64,000 bases of DNA. Origin: Nodosilinea sp. FACHB-141 (GTDB lineage Bacteria > Cyanobacteriota > Cyanobacteriia > Phormidesmidales > Phormidesmidaceae). The stretch's first letter is position 1. Each line of letters opens with the position of its first letter. Position numbers and translations under genes: made by a program. Shown piece after piece: positions 35,109-44,478 of the stretch. The stretch covers positions 43,228 to 107,227 of the forward strand of contig NZ_JACJPP010000017.1 in NCBI RefSeq assembly GCF_014696135.1, read 5' to 3'. Under the pieces are notes generated by a model. It searched no databases and was not told the DNA's origin. It was given only the letters and a program-made list of their open reading frames with translations.

Positions 35109-36962
35109 CTAAAACAGCGCCGATAGCGCCTGCCAGTTCATCAAAATCCCGAGTCCGGCAACGCCGAGGGCAATGGTGAGCACATAGAACTGAAGCTGCC
35201 CAGTGTTGCCATATTTGAGGGTTTCGCCGCTAAAGAGCGAGGCCAGGCCCACGGCATTGACTAGGCCATCAACCACGTAGCGATCGAGCCAATCAGTCAT
35301 GCGCGACAGCACATCCACACCCAACACAAAGGTGTTGCGGTAGAGCTTAGGGGTGTAAAAGTCGTAGGCCAGCAGGTTTTGCAGGGGCTTTTGAATCAGC
35401 TTGCCTGGGTCTTCAACCATGCGGTTGACGTAGAGCAGGGTGCCGATCGCCGCCCCGAGAATGCTGGACCAGGTGAGCAGCAGAGCCATGTCTTGGCTAA
35501 TCTCAGCCCAGGTGGGCAGCAGGTTGAACTGGGCCATGACCAACGGCAGGTGCAAGGCGAAACCAGCGACGATCGCCAGCGGCAGCACAATGAACCAGAT
35601 CGGCTCGGGCGATCGCATTGTCATCTGCTGGGTCTTGCCAGCAAATATCAGACCCAGCAGCCGGGCCAGGCTAAAGGCCATCAGCCAGTTCACCAGCAGC
35701 ACGATCGCTACCAGCAGACCGCGATCGCTGTGCCAGAGGCCAGACACCAGCGAGAGCATGGCCCAAAACCCACCGAGGGGAGGCAGGGCCACCAGGCTAG
35801 CGGCACCCGTAATCATGGCGATCGCGGTAACGGGGCGGCGGCCCCACAGGCCGCCCATTTGGGTCAGGTCTTGGGTGGTGATATTGATAATGATCGAGCC
35901 TGCGCCCATGACCAGAGCCGCCATGCCCAGGGCATAGATCAGGGCCAGCAGCAGGGCGGCACCGGGTTGGTGAGCGCCGAGAGCGATAAACATCAGCCCC
36001 ATGTAGGCACTGCTGAGGTACGAGAGCACTCGCTTAATGTCAATTTGAGCCGCAGAGATCAGCGTCGCGCCGATCGCCGTCACCGCCCCGACCGCGATGG
36101 CAAAGGCTGAGGCCGTCGACGACAGGGCAATCACGGGCTCCAACTCCACCAGCACCCAGATGCCGGTCGTCACCACCACCGAATTGCGCAAAATGGTGCT
36201 GGGCAGCGGGCCTTCCATCGCCTCATCCAGCCACAGGTGCAGAGGGAACTGGGCGCATTTACTCATCGGGCCAGCAATTAGGCCAATACCAATGAGCGTG
36301 ATCAACCCAGGATCCACATTTGCGGTTTGGGCCCAGGCCGCCAGCTCCCGAAAGTCCCAGGTGTGGGCGAGAGGATAGATGGCCAGCACCGCCATCAGCA
36401 GCACCAGGTCACCGACTCGCTTTGTCAGAAACGCGTCTCGGGCTCCGGTCACCACTAAGGATTGGTTGTACCAAAAGCCCACCAGCAGATAGGTGCCCAG
36501 GGTCAAAATCTCCAGCAGCATGTAGGCAAACAGCAGCGAGTTGCACAGCACCAGGGCGCACATACCCGCCTCAAACAGCGCCATCATGGCGAAAAAGCGT
36601 CCCCAGCCCCAGTCCATCTCCAGGTAGCCCACAGCGTAGATCTGCGACAGCAGATTCAGCGTGGTAATCAGTACACAGGCCCCTAGGGTAATCAGCGAGG
36701 CCTCTAGGGGAATGGCCAAATTTAGTCCCGCCACATCCAGCCAAGAGGCAAAGAAAAACTGGGGTGACGACTTCCCCCAGAGGGCCAAGAACGCCAGCAG
36801 GCTGTGAACCAGGGCAAGGGCCGTCATCACAACGTTGATGTACCCTGCCGGGCGCGGCCCAGTGCTACGAATAAAGGCCGGTGACCAGGGAATAGTCAGC
36901 AGCGCTCCCATCAGGGGATATAGGGGAATCAGCCAGCTGGTTTGGGCAATAATTGGAGTCAT
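35109..36962 (-). CDS. ndhF3: NAD(P)H-quinone oxidoreductase subunit NdhF3
   Basis: 617 residues from ATG 36962 (MTPIIAQTSWLIPLYPLMGA); a start at 36983 is also open. The NuoL/NdhF layout shows a long transmembrane array, MLLEILTLGTYLLVGFWYNQ, FPLHLWLDEAMEGPLPSTIL (the conserved proton-channel region) and a C-terminal extension. It is the partner of NdhD3 in NDH-1MS and drives CO2 uptake with reduced plastoquinone or ferredoxin chemistry. It is the first gene of the cluster, so regulation of the whole set should act in the 370-bp spacer to its right. Confidence 0.93.
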   Translation of the reverse strand: MTPIIAQTSWLIPLYPLMGALLTIPWSPAFIRSTGPRPAGYINVVMTALALVHSLLAFLALWGKSSPQFFFASWLDVAGLNLAIPLEASLITLGACVLITTLNLLSQIYAVGYLEMDWGWGRFFAMMALFEAGMCALVLCNSLLFAYMLLEILTLGTYLLVGFWYNQSLVVTGARDAFLTKRVGDLVLLMAVLAIYPLAHTWDFRELAAWAQTANVDPGLITLIGIGLIAGPMSKCAQFPLHLWLDEAMEGPLPSTILRNSVVVTTGIWVLVELEPVIALSSTASAFAIAVGAVTAIGATLISAAQIDIKRVLSYLSSAYMGLMFIALGAHQPGAALLLALIYALGMAALVMGAGSIIINITTQDLTQMGGLWGRRPVTAIAMITGAASLVALPPLGGFWAMLSLVSGLWHSDRGLLVAIVLLVNWLMAFSLARLLGLIFAGKTQQMTMRSPEPIWFIVLPLAIVAGFALHLPLVMAQFNLLPTWAEISQDMALLLTWSSILGAAIGTLLYVNRMVEDPGKLIQKPLQNLLAYDFYTPKLYRNTFVLGVDVLSRMTDWLDRYVVDGLVNAVGLASLFSGETLKYGNTGQLQFYVLTIALGVAGLGILMNWQALSALF

Positions 36963-36983
36963 AGACGAGGCATCCTCGGGCAA

Positions 36984-37356
36984 AAGGACAGCGAAAGCAT
37001 TACCTGGCAGGGGTTGGCAGCGGTTTCAGCCCAGACACTGAGTGCCCAGGGCAGGATTGACCTTTGTCAATCAAATCGCTATCTGAATAGACTTGAGCCT
37101 ATTTTCAATAGAGTTTAGCCAATGCCTAGCCCAAAAAGAAAGGGGTAAATTGATTAAATGCTATTTGATTTTTGTTCCTGATTGATAATTTTCAATAATG
37201 CTTATCTGTTTTACCCCTCGCCTCCCTCAGCTTCTCTCAAAAACATCCTGACGTCGCGATCGCTTCCCGAAAAGTAAATTAGTAGCGATGAAGCCCCCCT
37301 GACGCCCCCTCAGGCATCGCCACGCCTCAGCGGTTTTAGTCATCAGGGGAAACAAC
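36984..37356. promoter_or_regulatory. ndhF3 upstream region with LysR-type (NdhR/CcmR-like) candidate sites
   Basis: This AT-rich spacer separates the ndhF3 cluster from a + strand gene. Two short inverted repeats fit LysR-type binding: TTGAC-cttt-GTCAA at 37057-37070 and ATTGA-N6-TCAAT at 37181-37196. In other cyanobacteria NdhR/CcmR represses the ndhF3 operon and binds such dyads. No ndhR gene is in the window and the exact consensus is not proven here. Confidence 0.4.
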
Positions 37357-39693
37357 GTGGCCGATAATCATTGGTTGACAAGGGCCGAACGCGCTTTAGT
37401 TGTAGGGTCTGGCGTCGGTGCCGTGGCGTCGATTGCTGCCCAAAACATTGCTCTGGCCTCGGCACCGCTCACGGTGCTGGCGGCGGTTGGGCTACTCAAC
37501 CGCACCCGTGTTGAGCAGCAGCTTGAAGAAGCCCAGGAAAAGCTCGCCCGCCAGCACCGTCAAACCGGGCACCGCCTCACCAACCTGACCAAACAGGTGA
37601 CGGCTATGCCTTCGCCCGAGGCGCTGACCAACTTTCAGCGGGCGGTGATGGATCGCAACAACCACTCCTTCATCCGCTTTGCCAAGCAAATCAACGGCCT
37701 CAAAGCCCACGTTGACGAGCGACTTGAGGCGCTGCCCGTTCCTGACCTAGCTGACATCAACCAGCAGATTGCCCAGCTCCAGGAGCAGTCGGCCGCGGCC
37801 CAAGTGAGCTTCGAAAACCTCAACACTTACATGCAGCGGCTGGCCACCACGCCTCGGGTAGAAGCCGCCGAAAACAAGCTCTCCCAGGTCAAAACCGACC
37901 TGATGCAGACGCGGGTGAGCCTCGAGAACTTGCGCTCAGAAACCCGCATCCTGGTCACCAACCTGCAAGACGCTCTGGGGCAAATCGATCGCCGCTGGCA
38001 GGAGTTTCCCCAGACCAATGCCCCTGGCCAATACCGGGCTGGAATGGGGGAGGTGGTCAAGGCCATGGCTGCCCTGGTGCCCCAGTCAGAATTTAGCCGG
38101 CTAGTAGATCACGTCAAAGAATTGACTCGCCAGCAAACCCGCATAGAACAGGCCCTCACCAAAATTCCGGTGGGCACGGTAAACGGGTTGCCGGCGACAC
38201 CGCCCAGCACCGCCGAGCTAGAGCGCCTGACCGCTGAGGTGCAGCATTTGCAGCAGCAGGTCAGCCGCCAGGAAACCGCTGGCCACACCCAGGAACAGGT
38301 GCAGCAGGTGGTATCGCAATACCTAGGGCAGGTGAAGGCCCAGGTGGCCCAGCTGGAGGGAGTAACGCGATCGCTCTCCGAACGGCAGCAGCAGTTCACG
38401 AGCCAGCTGGTCACCGCCCCCGACGACGCCGCAAATCGCAAAGCTCTGATGCAGCTAGCACGGCGGGTACAGCAGACCGAAACCGAGCTCAAAACCTCGC
38501 GCCAAGAGCCCGTAGCCATAGCCAAGCCGCTGCCCTTACCCCAGCCCGACTGGATCATTGACTTCCCTGTGGCCAACGCCGTGGAACCCCAGGCCATGGC
38601 CAGCCGTCACGCCCTTGAGACTGCCCTCAAAACTGCCACGCGGCGGGTGCTGCTAGTGTGGCCCTGGGCGAGCTACGTCACCATTGACGACAGCCTGCTA
38701 GAGCAATTTCGCCAGCTGCTCGATCGCGGCGGCCAGCTCGAGATTGGCTGGTGCCACCGGGGCGACCAGCACGATGGCCGCCTGGCGTGGCGCATCAGCC
38801 AGCGCTGGGGCACCGAGTCGAGCCAGCTCCAGTTGCTCAAGGCCTCCCTCAATCAGCTCTTGCCCCTGCGAGAAAACTACCCCGATCGCTTTAAATTCAG
38901 AATTATGGGCACGGCTGAGAGCTATCTGGTCTGCGACAGCGGTAGCAGCGCCCCCGCTGACACCATGGGGAACACCTACGCCGTTGTCAGCCTCAAGGCG
39001 CTGCCCACCCAGAGCGCCGCCATCCCTGATCTAGACGCCAAGCTGCGCACCGCCGAACCCGCTGTCGTCCAAGCCCTCATGCAGCGCTTCCACGACCCGG
39101 CCATTCCCCCTGGGGACACTGTGGCCTTCTTTAACCGAGGTACTACCCGCCACGACCTGCGCGACCAGCCCGGAGCAATTAGCGACTACAGCCAGGTAAT
39201 TAACCTCCAGCCCGACCACGCCATTGCCCTCAACAACCGCGGGGTGGCCCAGCTCGAACTCAACCAGGTCGAGGCCGCCGAGGCTGACCTCAGTGAGGCG
39301 ATTCTGCAAAACGGCAAGCTGTTTGCTCCCCACTGCAACCGGGGCTGGTTGCGCCTAGAGCAGCGCCGCTACGCCGCGGCGATCGCCGACTTTACCCAAG
39401 CCGTGACTCTCAAGCCCCACCTGCCCATGGCCTACGTATACCGGGGCAGTGCCCTACACAAGCTGGGCGACTTCAAAGGCGCGGTGCGCGACTACAGCGA
39501 CGCCATTGCCTGCGGCGACCCCATTGCGCTGCCCTACTGCTACCGCAGCGCTGCCTACCAGAGCCAGGGCGATCAGGCCAGGGCGATCGCCGATCTAGAG
39601 CGAGCCAGCGCCTATCTCGAGGCCCAGGGCGATCGCCAGGGTCTCTCCTCCGTGCAGCGTACCCTGAGCCGGTTGCAGAGTATGACAGCGTAG
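37357..39693 (+). CDS. Coiled-coil and TPR protein with a membrane-like N-terminus
   Basis: 778 residues from GTG, preceded by CAGGGGAAA. A hydrophobic segment (VASIAAQNIALASAPLTVLA, about 22-41) is followed by a long coiled coil (50-370; QLEEAQEKLARQHRQTGHRL, IAQLQEQSAAAQVSFENLN). Next is a globular alpha/beta domain (about 400-560; RRVLLVWPWASYVTIDDSLL, RGGQLEIGWCHRGDQ), then at least four TPR units (AISDYSQVINLQPDHAIALN, AAIADFTQAVTLKPHLPMAY). I recognise no named family. The combination suggests a scaffold or sensor. The globular part faintly resembles degenerate PLD/HKD domains, which I cannot confirm. Confidence 0.75.
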   Translation: MADNHWLTRAERALVVGSGVGAVASIAAQNIALASAPLTVLAAVGLLNRTRVEQQLEEAQEKLARQHRQTGHRLTNLTKQVTAMPSPEALTNFQRAVMDRNNHSFIRFAKQINGLKAHVDERLEALPVPDLADINQQIAQLQEQSAAAQVSFENLNTYMQRLATTPRVEAAENKLSQVKTDLMQTRVSLENLRSETRILVTNLQDALGQIDRRWQEFPQTNAPGQYRAGMGEVVKAMAALVPQSEFSRLVDHVKELTRQQTRIEQALTKIPVGTVNGLPATPPSTAELERLTAEVQHLQQQVSRQETAGHTQEQVQQVVSQYLGQVKAQVAQLEGVTRSLSERQQQFTSQLVTAPDDAANRKALMQLARRVQQTETELKTSRQEPVAIAKPLPLPQPDWIIDFPVANAVEPQAMASRHALETALKTATRRVLLVWPWASYVTIDDSLLEQFRQLLDRGGQLEIGWCHRGDQHDGRLAWRISQRWGTESSQLQLLKASLNQLLPLRENYPDRFKFRIMGTAESYLVCDSGSSAPADTMGNTYAVVSLKALPTQSAAIPDLDAKLRTAEPAVVQALMQRFHDPAIPPGDTVAFFNRGTTRHDLRDQPGAISDYSQVINLQPDHAIALNNRGVAQLELNQVEAAEADLSEAILQNGKLFAPHCNRGWLRLEQRRYAAAIADFTQAVTLKPHLPMAYVYRGSALHKLGDFKGAVRDYSDAIACGDPIALPYCYRSAAYQSQGDQARAIADLERASAYLEAQGDRQGLSSVQRTLSRLQSMTA

Positions 39694-39813
39694 GAGGACG
39701 AGGGAGTGAGGAAGGTTAAGGAAGCAACAGTTTCTTGTCTTTAATCTAATTTCCTCATCCTTCCCATCTACTCCTTACCCATCCACTCATCCACCCCCTA
39801 CTCCCTTACTCCC
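39694..39813. repeat. Simple CCCATCCACTCATCC repeat spacer
   Basis: GAGGAAGG-type sequence faces TTCCTCATCCTTCCCATCTACTC-type sequence, so the spacer folds back. It separates convergent genes and belongs to the simple-repeat family at 22.7, 31.3, 35.0 and 50.2 kb. Confidence 0.65.
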
Positions 39814-40473
39814 CTACGCCCCCACTTCCTCTGCTACTGGACTCTCCTCCATAGCCGGCCTCAGTGCCAGATACAAACACGCGCCTACCAAAGGAAGTGC
39901 CAGCACCGCCGCTACAATCCAGGGCTGACTCATGCCCCGGCGGGCCATGTCGTCGCGCAGCAGCACCGGGAACAACAGCCACAGGGCAACAAAGTCCAGC
40001 GACATGACGTGGATAAAGCGGCTGGTCTGCCACTGCTGCCAAAAATCAGGCCAATCTCCTTTAAGTAATGCAAAGGCAGCTAGGGCGATCGCCCCCGCCG
40101 CTAGCACTGCCCCTAGCCAGCGAGATTCCAATAGGCGCAGCAGCGCACTTTTGGGGCCGCTAAAGCTGGGGTGAGGCTGTCGCAGCGCTAAGTAGGGCAG
40201 CAGCGCAAAAGCTCCCACCGCAAACGACACCACCACAAAGGGCCAGGCCCGCTGCTTTTGTTCGTGGCCGTCCACCAGAGCCACCGCGGCGTAAACCATT
40301 GGCCAAATTCCCATAGCGTTAAACAGGGCTATGACGGTAGGGTTAATGCCCTCCCACGCGCCCGTGGAAAGTTTTAAGATCAGTTCAGCGGTGTCAGGGC
40401 GATTGGGAGGAGCAAGTATAAATGCATACAGAATAAACCCAAACCAAACGCCCCAAAAAATCAATCGATTCAT
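39814..40473 (-). CDS. Multi-pass membrane protein, function unknown
   Basis: 219 residues with about six hydrophobic helices (LIFWGVWFGFILYAFILA, ALFNAMGIWPMVYAAVALV, FVVVSFAVGAFALLPYLAL, AVLAAGAIALAAFALL, SLDFVALWLLFPVLL, IVAAVLALPLVGACLYLAL). It resembles cyanobacterial and plant chloroplast proteins of unknown function with the segment MGIWPMVYA and a DFVALWLLFP helix. No motif suggests a transport substrate. It is convergent with the TPR gene and divergent from the pentapeptide gene. Confidence 0.75.
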   Translation of the reverse strand: MNRLIFWGVWFGFILYAFILAPPNRPDTAELILKLSTGAWEGINPTVIALFNAMGIWPMVYAAVALVDGHEQKQRAWPFVVVSFAVGAFALLPYLALRQPHPSFSGPKSALLRLLESRWLGAVLAAGAIALAAFALLKGDWPDFWQQWQTSRFIHVMSLDFVALWLLFPVLLRDDMARRGMSQPWIVAAVLALPLVGACLYLALRPAMEESPVAEEVGA

Positions 40474-40796
40474 GCCTTGTCGAGTGCTAAGTTTCTCACC
40501 AAATTATCAAACAAAAGCAACGAAGTCTGTCAGCCTAGAAGAAAGCAAATAAGCTGTATTCAAGCCACACAGCCCCCATGTATAGCGATTGTAAAAAAAT
40601 AATTAAACACATTTTGAACTGTAAATTTATGTTCCTGAGTCTTAGTTAAAGAAGCGTTAACCTTACTCATAAATCTCATTTTTAAGGTCGCTTTTCATAC
40701 CCCTTCACAGTCTGTATGCCCCAGTTTTGGGAACCTGCCGTGCCATTAGTCGCCCCCCGTGAGTCTGGCGCTTCCCCGACTCACCATAGAAGCATT

Positions 40797-41732
40797 ATGC
40801 ACATTAAATATTTCCTCGAGCTTTACGAAGCTGGCTATCGTGACTTCACCGGCATTAGCCTGGCCGGTGGTGACTTTAGCCATCACATTTTGGTAGACGT
40901 GGACCTCAGCCGCGCCAATCTTAAAGGTGCCAACCTCAGCCGCTCCTTTCTCACCCAGGCTAACCTCGACTACGCCACCCTCAACTGGGCGAACCTGAGC
41001 TTTGCCAAAATGAGCGAGACTCACCTGAACCAAGCAGACCTCACCAAGGCCAACCTGCGTGGATCCTTCTTAGTACGAGCTGACCTGCGCAATGCCAAGC
41101 TCAGCGGCTGCGACCTGTGCCATGCCAACCTGCGCAATGCCGATTTGCGGGAGGCCAATCTCTGCGGCGCTAACCTGACCGGGGCCAATTTGCGCGGTGC
41201 GAACCTGAGCGGGGCCAACCTATCCTGGGCGCATCTCACCGGGGCCCGACTCAGTGGGGCCGACCTAGAGCGCACCTGCATGGATGCCGTCAACCTAGAA
41301 GGAGCCTGGCTCAACGGCGTAGACCTCCACGGTATGAATTTGGCTGGGGCCAACCTCAAAGAGGCCAAACTCAATGGGGCCAACCTCGACCACGCCAACC
41401 TCAGCTCGGCCAATCTTACCCACACCACCATGCGTGGGGTGAGTCTATTAGGGGCCGACCTCAGCGGCTCTGATCTGACCGGGGCCGTATTGTGGAACGG
41501 CATGCTTGACGGCGTAGATCTATCGCGGGCTGACCTCACCCGTGCCCACTTGGGGGAGGCGTCTCTTAAAGCAGCCGTGGTGGTGGGCACTGAGTTCACC
41601 GAGTCGGTGCTGCCGGAAGAAGCTCGCACCTACCTCTACGAAACGGTGCAGGGGGAAACCCGTTGGACCCACCGTCCAGCCCGGGAAACCCTGAACCAAT
41701 CGCAGTTTGTCGATCGCATTCCCCAGCAGTGA
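40797..41732 (+). CDS. Pentapeptide repeat protein
   Basis: 311 residues from ATG 40797 (MHIKYFLELYEAGYRDFTG); a frame from 40716 is possible but its first 27 residues look unconserved. More than 40 consecutive A(D/N)LXX units (for example ANLKGANLSRSFLTQANL, ADLRNAKLSGCDLCHANL) form a right-handed quadrilateral beta-helix. The function of most such proteins is unknown; some bind DNA gyrase or act as scaffolds. Its stop overlaps the cutA start by one base (TGATG), so the two are translationally coupled. Confidence 0.93.
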   Translation: MHIKYFLELYEAGYRDFTGISLAGGDFSHHILVDVDLSRANLKGANLSRSFLTQANLDYATLNWANLSFAKMSETHLNQADLTKANLRGSFLVRADLRNAKLSGCDLCHANLRNADLREANLCGANLTGANLRGANLSGANLSWAHLTGARLSGADLERTCMDAVNLEGAWLNGVDLHGMNLAGANLKEAKLNGANLDHANLSSANLTHTTMRGVSLLGADLSGSDLTGAVLWNGMLDGVDLSRADLTRAHLGEASLKAAVVVGTEFTESVLPEEARTYLYETVQGETRWTHRPARETLNQSQFVDRIPQQ

Positions 41733-42058
41733 TGTCGCCCCCATCGTTAGGAGTCGTTCTGGTCACCGCTGGCTCTGAGGCCGAGGCCGAGAGCATAGCC
41801 CGCCATCTGGTAGAGGCCTGTCTAGCCGCTTGCGTCAGCGTGCTGCCGGTGCGTTCTATTTATCGTTGGCAGGGCAAAATTCACGCCGAGCCCGAGTGGC
41901 AGCTGATCGTCAAAGCCGACCTCAACCAGTTTGATGCGATCGCCCAGGCCATCACCCAGCACCACAGCTATGAGGTGCCCGAGATCATTGCTCTACCGAT
42001 TGTGGCTGGTTTGCCCGACTACTTGAGCTGGCTCCAGGCCCAGGCGCAGCCGTTTTGA
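41732..42058 (+). CDS. cutA: Divalent-cation tolerance protein CutA1
   Basis: 108 residues from ATG 41732; the open frame begins further upstream inside the pentapeptide gene. It matches CutA1: LGVVLVTAGSEAEAESIARH, VEACLAACVSVLPVRSIYRW, GKIHAEPEWQLIVKADLNQF and HSYEVPEIIALPIVAGLPDY. CutA forms very stable trimers and is linked to copper tolerance, though its true role is debated. It is coupled to the pentapeptide gene. A hairpin with an A7 run at 42063 serves the opposite-strand neighbour. Confidence 0.95.
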   Translation: MSPPSLGVVLVTAGSEAEAESIARHLVEACLAACVSVLPVRSIYRWQGKIHAEPEWQLIVKADLNQFDAIAQAITQHHSYEVPEIIALPIVAGLPDYLSWLQAQAQPF

Positions 42059-42062
42059 AAGC

Positions 42063-42092
42063 AAAAAAAGGACCGGCCAACGGCCAGCCCTT
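42063..42092 (-). terminator. Rho-independent terminator
   Basis: On the minus strand an 11-bp stem (AAGGGCTGGCC/GGCCGGTCCTT, two G-U pairs) with a 3-nt loop is followed by a run of T. It ends the gene at 42132-42515. Confidence 0.65.
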
Positions 42093-42131
42093 CAGCTACT
42101 CAAGGAGATTTGCAAACACAGTCAAGTCAAC

Positions 42132-42515
42132 CTAACGCCGGTAGGCCAAAGCCACCTCACTCTCAATCTCAGCTGGCTCAGACACCAAAACCGTTTCGAT
42201 CTGGATGGTTGGGCTTGGATTAACCTCAGTCTCTAGGGCTGCCGCCGCTTGGGCTTGCCAGCGCTGGCGCGTTAGCAGAGTGCCACCGGATAGCAGAGCG
42301 GCGATCGCTCCCACTCCACCAAGGGCTATCCCCAGAGCATTGGTGTCAGGCGAAGCCACCAAAAAGCCGTTAGGCCCATCGTTCGCTGTTGAGAGCTCAG
42401 AATCACCCCAATTAGACAGGATATAGCCAGAATACGCAGTTCCAGAGCCGACAGTGATTACAAGACCAACCACCGCTATAGAAGCCGCCAGGGCAGAACG
42501 AGAGAGAAGTTTCAT
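42132..42515 (-). CDS. Small membrane/secreted protein, unknown
   Basis: 127 residues from ATG 42515 (MKLLSRSALAASIAVVGLVI); the frame opens 16 codons earlier. A signal-peptide-like helix starts the protein, a short polar region (YSGYILSNWGDSELSTANDG) follows, then a second hydrophobic helix (ALGIALGGVGAIAALLSGGT) and a cytoplasmic acidic tail. I recognise no family. Its terminator lies 40 bp after the stop, so it is a monocistronic gene. Confidence 0.6.
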   Translation of the reverse strand: MKLLSRSALAASIAVVGLVITVGSGTAYSGYILSNWGDSELSTANDGPNGFLVASPDTNALGIALGGVGAIAALLSGGTLLTRQRWQAQAAAALETEVNPSPTIQIETVLVSEPAEIESEVALAYRR

Positions 42516-42859
42516 AGCCAGATGGAGAGAGAACACCACAACGTAACGCCATTGTTGCGGCACTTGCTCAATTTCACAGCTTCAGGGGCTACAGAATCTC
42601 AGAAAAATCACGGCAGGCAGAGGGGAGATAAGGAAGGTGAGGGAGACGCAGAAGGTTGGGGAGATGGGGAGGTCGGGGAGAAAGCGTTGAAGGGGTAGGG
42701 TTGAAGATTGATCGCGGTTCCCCCGATCGCCCTTCCCTACAAACTAATTACAAGCAGGGGTTGAGCAGACGAAACTCTGTACCTGGAGTGGATACCGACC
42801 GCTGAAGGTCAAGACTTCCTGGCTTTTGGGCTTCACACCTAAAGAAAACCTTTGGGAGC
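42516..42859. other. Spacer with purine-rich repeat
   Basis: About 42610-42680 is a GGGGAGATGGGGAG-like purine tract similar to 28.3 kb. The rest shows no gene I can support. It probably holds promoters for the small membrane protein (minus strand) and for gnd (plus strand). Confidence 0.4.
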
Positions 42860-42934
42860 ATGGCCATCCTGAAAAAGTTGTTTAGGCTGTTGACAGTTTT
42901 GATGCCAGTAGCATTCTTTGTGGCATTCCGTTAA
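42860..42934 (+). CDS. Possible 24-aa hydrophobic peptide
   Basis: ATG at 42860 with GGGAG just before it encodes MAILKKLFRLLTVLMPVAFF then VAFR and a stop: a basic start and one hydrophobic helix, the profile of a small membrane protein. It lies 82 bp before gnd on the same strand. A leader peptide or small membrane subunit is possible. No homologue is known to me, so this is a candidate only. Confidence 0.35.
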   Translation: MAILKKLFRLLTVLMPVAFFVAFR

Positions 42935-43016
42935 CGTCCTACTACCCGCCCACCCTACAGTTTTCCGTAGAAATCCGTTTTAGACCTCCGACCGAACCGT
43001 TACCGAGAGTATTGAT

Positions 43017-44441
43017 ATGGCACAGAGTTTTGGTGTAATTGGGCTCGCCGTTATGGGCGAGAACCTGGCGCTTAACGTCGAGAGTAAAGGCTTTCCGGTG
43101 GCCGTGTACAACCGCACTGCCGCCGTGACCGAACGTTTTATGGAAAAGCGTGCCCAGGGCAAAAATGTTAAGGCCACCTACAGCCTTGAAGAGTTCGTGC
43201 AGTCGTTAGAGCGGCCTCGGCGCATTTTGGTCATGGTTAAAGCCGGGGCGCCCGTAGATGCCGTCATCGACCAGCTGCGCCCTCTGCTGGACGATGGCGA
43301 CATGATTATGGACGGCGGCAACTCCCTCTACGAAGACACCGAGCGCCGCACAAAGGATTTGGAATCTACTGGCCTGCGGTTTATCGGTATGGGGGTCAGC
43401 GGCGGCGAAGAGGGAGCGCTGCTCGGCCCCAGCTTGATGCCTGGCGGCACCCGCGCGGCCTACGACTCGATCGAGCCCATCGTTAAGAAAATTGCGGCTC
43501 AGGTCGATGATGGCCCCTGTGTTACCTACATCGGCCCTCGCGGCGCGGGTCACTACGTCAAAATGGTGCACAACGGCATTGAGTACGGCGATATGCAGCT
43601 GATTGCCGAAGCCTACGACCTGATGAAGAGCGTATTGAGCCTCAACCACAACCAGCTCTTCGACGTGTTCGCGGAGTGGAATCTCACCGATGAGCTGAAT
43701 TCCTTTTTGATCGAAATCACCGCCGACATCTTTACCAACATCGACGCCGAAACCGGTGAGCCCTTGGCTGAGCTGATTCTAGATGCGGCGGGACAAAAGG
43801 GCACAGGTCGCTGGACGGTGATGAGCGCCCTGGAGCTAGGCGTGGGCATTCCCACCATTACCGCCGCGGTGAATGCGCGGATTATGTCGTCAATTAAAGA
43901 GGAGAGGGTAGCGGCGTCTAAGGAGCTGAGCGGTCCCACGGCCAGTTTTGACGGCGATGTCAAAGCAGTGGTGAACAAAATTCGCGATGCGCTGTACTGC
44001 TCAAAGATTTGCTCCTATGCCCAGGGCATGGCGCTGATTGGCGCGGCCTCTAAGGCCTACGAGTACGATGTCAACCTAGGTGAAACGGCTCGGATTTGGA
44101 AGGGGGGCTGCATTATTCGGGCGGGCTTTTTGAATAAGATCAAGCATGCCTATGACGAAAACCCCAGCTTGCCTAACCTGCTGCTGGCTCCTGAGTTTAA
44201 GCAGACAATTCTCGATCGCCAGACGGCTTGGCGGGAAGTAATCGCCATGGCGGCGACGTTTGGCATTCCGGTGCCGGCGTTTAGTGCGTCGCTGGATTAC
44301 TTTGACAGCTACCGGCGCGATCGCCTGCCCCAAAACCTGACCCAGGCGCAGCGTGACTACTTTGGGGCGCATACGTACCTACGGGTCGATAAGGAGGGCA
44401 CGTTCCACACGGAGTGGACAAAGGCTCCAGCGCGGGTGTAA
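43017..44441 (+). CDS. gnd: 6-phosphogluconate dehydrogenase (decarboxylating)
   Basis: 474 residues. The NADP-binding start is FGVIGLAVMGENLALNVESK. GMGVSGGEEGALLGPSLMPGG and VKMVHNGIEYGDMQLIAEAY carry the substrate-binding and catalytic Lys/Glu region. The signature ILDAAGQKGTGRWTV is near 246-260. It converts 6-phosphogluconate plus NADP+ to ribulose 5-phosphate, CO2 and NADPH in the oxidative pentose phosphate pathway, the main source of reductant in the dark. It is a single gene with its own terminator. Confidence 0.98.
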   Translation: MAQSFGVIGLAVMGENLALNVESKGFPVAVYNRTAAVTERFMEKRAQGKNVKATYSLEEFVQSLERPRRILVMVKAGAPVDAVIDQLRPLLDDGDMIMDGGNSLYEDTERRTKDLESTGLRFIGMGVSGGEEGALLGPSLMPGGTRAAYDSIEPIVKKIAAQVDDGPCVTYIGPRGAGHYVKMVHNGIEYGDMQLIAEAYDLMKSVLSLNHNQLFDVFAEWNLTDELNSFLIEITADIFTNIDAETGEPLAELILDAAGQKGTGRWTVMSALELGVGIPTITAAVNARIMSSIKEERVAASKELSGPTASFDGDVKAVVNKIRDALYCSKICSYAQGMALIGAASKAYEYDVNLGETARIWKGGCIIRAGFLNKIKHAYDENPSLPNLLLAPEFKQTILDRQTAWREVIAMAATFGIPVPAFSASLDYFDSYRRDRLPQNLTQAQRDYFGAHTYLRVDKEGTFHTEWTKAPARV

Positions 44442-44478
44442 ATCGTTCTTTGCACTAGATCACCTCATCACATAAGTT

